Assembly (NCBI GenBank): GCA_028023455.1
Contig: JAQFVV010006701.1
Location: 124,001-188,000, forward strand
Length of the DNA: 64,000 bases
DNA from: Epiperipatus broadwayi
Lineage: Eukaryota > Onychophora > Udeonychophora > Euonychophora > Peripatidae
Direction: 5' to 3'
In this document: one piece after another, positions 62,066-64,000 of the stretch
Numbering within the stretch: position 1 is the first letter of the stretch
Layout of the letters: every line of letters begins with the position of its first letter
Position numbers and translations under genes: made by a program
The notes under the pieces: generated by a model
The model's input: only the letters and a program-made list of their open reading frames with translations
Told to the model about the DNA's origin: nothing
Database searches by the model: none

Positions 62066-63130
62066 GTTGCCAATTCTGTCATCTTTTCCCCTATTAATAT
62101 CAATACTATGTAAAGCTTTATTTATGATCTGTGTATTGTAACTATTATAATGTAAAATATTTTTAGTTAGGTTTATTTCTTAAGTAAGATAATCTTTATC
62201 AGGCAAACTATACACTCTCATCAAAAGATTTTTTTGCCACAGCAAATATATGAGCAGTACAATAATCAGAATTAAAATTAAGATATCTGTAATGAGTGGA
62301 TTTTTTTATAAATAGATATGGTGAAAGATTCACCAGATTTTCTAGCAATTGAATTATCTAGAAAAGAAAACACTGAATATTTGCAACCAAACAGTTGACT
62401 AGTTTTGGAGATAACGCTTTTAAAATTGTTCTATTTTCTGAGATACTGCATAGACCTTTCCCTTGCAGTTGGATATTTAACCATTGTTTTTACATTTCTT
62501 AAATATTTATTTAATACAATGGACAAAAATATAGTAAAACTTAGAGATATTAAAGATATTATTTCACTTTATTTTATAGATCAATGAATGTTATAGCTTG
62601 TTTACTTTAAAGTTATATCTACATCTAGATTAAAATAATGCTTCTATTTGTGTCACACGTTGCTGAATTGTAAGGATTCTTCCAAAACTTCTGCATTGGG
62701 GATCATATTTGTACACTATAGGAAATTACTCCTTATATCATATAAACTTCATTGTGTCTACTTGATGCAGATATTTCCTGCTCTAGACATCTATTCAAAA
62801 CTGCATTCATTAAGTTAACTCTGAACGTGATTGAATTATGAATTCCAAAATTACATCATGAGGTTGTTCATTTTGTATTTTAAGTTACAATATTTATATT
62901 TGATAAAACAAATTACGAAAATCTGTCCGAATGATTAAAGAACTTTTAAAAAAACATACTTTAAATAACAAATGTATGCATTCAAATTATGTTAATAACC
63001 TTTAAAAAAAAAACCCAAAACAAAATAATCTTATATTTTGAACATGAATAAATAAATATATTTATACTACTGGTTATTTTCAAGACAACCAAAACGTTTA
63101 CACAAATATCTTTAAAAAAGTTTATAAAAA
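62066..63130. other. AT-rich DNA, nothing recognised
   Basis: Only incidental frames of up to 60 codons. Confidence 0.5.
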
Positions 63131-63132
63131 AG

Positions 63133-63235
63133 TTTTTTTTTTATTTTTATTTTTTAAAAAAATCAAAGCCCTGTACACTTTGAGCAGTGGAAATAGACTT
63201 AAGAACTAAATATTTCTGGATTGAACCCAGCCTAC
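63133..63235 (-). repeat. 5'-truncated tRNA-derived SINE
   Basis: On the minus strand a paired T arm (CTGG, GTTCAATC, CAG) is followed by about 60 bp and an A-rich end (63133-63165). No A-box remains. Confidence 0.35.
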
Positions 63236-64000
63236 ATTTGTCGATTTTAACAATAAAATAAATACACATGGGTGTGTTTTTATTACCATACAAGATATAA
63301 GTACACTAAAAGTTAGATCCCATTCCAACAAAAGTAATATATAAACACAAATTTAGAAAATAAAAATTTATTTCAAAGTTAGCAGTTTTTGAACATTAAA
63401 TGCATTTCAATTAAATGCAAAAATACTGATCATTGTAGAAAAAGTATTATATTTAAAATATTTTTCATTTGCTAAAATATTTATAGAAGTTAAACATAAA
63501 ATTTATAATAAAATTACTTTCACTTTTTACATTGAAACTGTCATTAGAAAAAAATTAATTAAAATCTCAAAATACATTATTATATTTATGAACATATAAT
63601 CTTCACACCTTATTCATATATGTGGCAATAATAATATTTTAAAACATAAGCAACTTTTGGCCTATCATAAATAAACTAATAGAATTTAAGGTCAACAGCA
63701 CCTTCTTTCCAATATTGTAAATTGACTCTTTTGAAATGGATGTTATGTCACTTTCAAATATCACAAAGATTATTCTAGATATTTCTTTAAATATATGTAA
63801 TTATTTTATTTTATCACACTTTCTTGAAACATAAAAATCAAACATCTGAAAAGAAAAAAGACTCCCAAGATAACCTCATGCTGAATCAGTGTTTTTCAGA
63901 TTATCCAGATTAGAATCTCTTACATATGTATACAGCATTTATTCACTATTTATTAATCTCAGTTACTACAATTTGATCTATTAAATGTCTAATTTCCTGC
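63236..64000. other. AT-rich DNA, nothing recognised
   Basis: No supported feature up to the window end. Confidence 0.5.

Overview
The window is about three-quarters A+T and contains no host gene that I can recognise. It reads as a transposon graveyard in a large, gene-poor animal genome, most likely an invertebrate. Evidence for an animal nucleus: RTE/BovB-like, L1/Tx1-like and CR1/L2-like LINE remnants, several Penelope-like elements (PLEs) with GIY-YIG endonuclease domains, tRNA-derived SINEs, and very long (AAT)n, (TATC)n and (TA)n arrays. There are no prokaryotic operons, rRNA or CRISPR arrays. The species cannot be fixed from the sequence alone.

Layout. 1-6.4 kb: a long (AAT)n array, then featureless AT-rich DNA. 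6.8-8.2 kb: a ~370-bp repeat in an array that flips orientation. 9-14 kb: small fold-backs, a CR1-like RT scrap and a ribozyme-bearing repeat. 14.2-18.6 kb: a decayed L1/Tx1-like LINE on the minus strand. 18.7-22.8 kb: fold-back elements, a ribozyme copy and a PLE endonuclease ORF between inverted arms. 24.6-29 kb: microsatellites, the 5' part of a LINE, and two fold-back elements each carrying a hammerhead-like ribozyme. 29.2-32.2 kb: pieces of an RTE LINE. 35-43.4 kb: SINEs, another ribozyme repeat, a G-quadruplex candidate, and a CR1/L2-like LINE on the minus strand with an RTE 3' end nested in it. 45-51.2 kb: fold-backs, a 34-bp minisatellite, an RTE LINE whose 5' half is inverted, and a PLE relic. 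54.2-56.0 kb: two PLE copies head to head. 58.5-60 kb: a tandem ribozyme-repeat trimer. 60.8-62.1 kb: a composite fold-back with a PLE coding tail and a tRNA-like segment in each arm.

The most interesting content is two unrelated repeat families (called A and B here) that carry type I hammerhead ribozyme architecture: a CTGATGA core, a GAAA box, a very short stem III, a GUC or AUA cleavage site, and a stem I that pairs across the cleavage site. In family A one substitution leaves stem I paired (A-U against G-U) in two copies. In one copy the inverted arm ends exactly at the predicted cleavage position. Family B also occurs as a tandem array of 460-479 bp. Self-cleaving ribozymes in PLEs and in retrozymes are established knowledge; these particular families, their inverted arms and their link to tRNA-like promoter boxes are the candidate new system. 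A looser version of the same fold ((C/T)TGA..A, a hairpin, then GAAA) lies at the 3' ends of the PLE copies, which suggests a shared retrotransposition mechanism.
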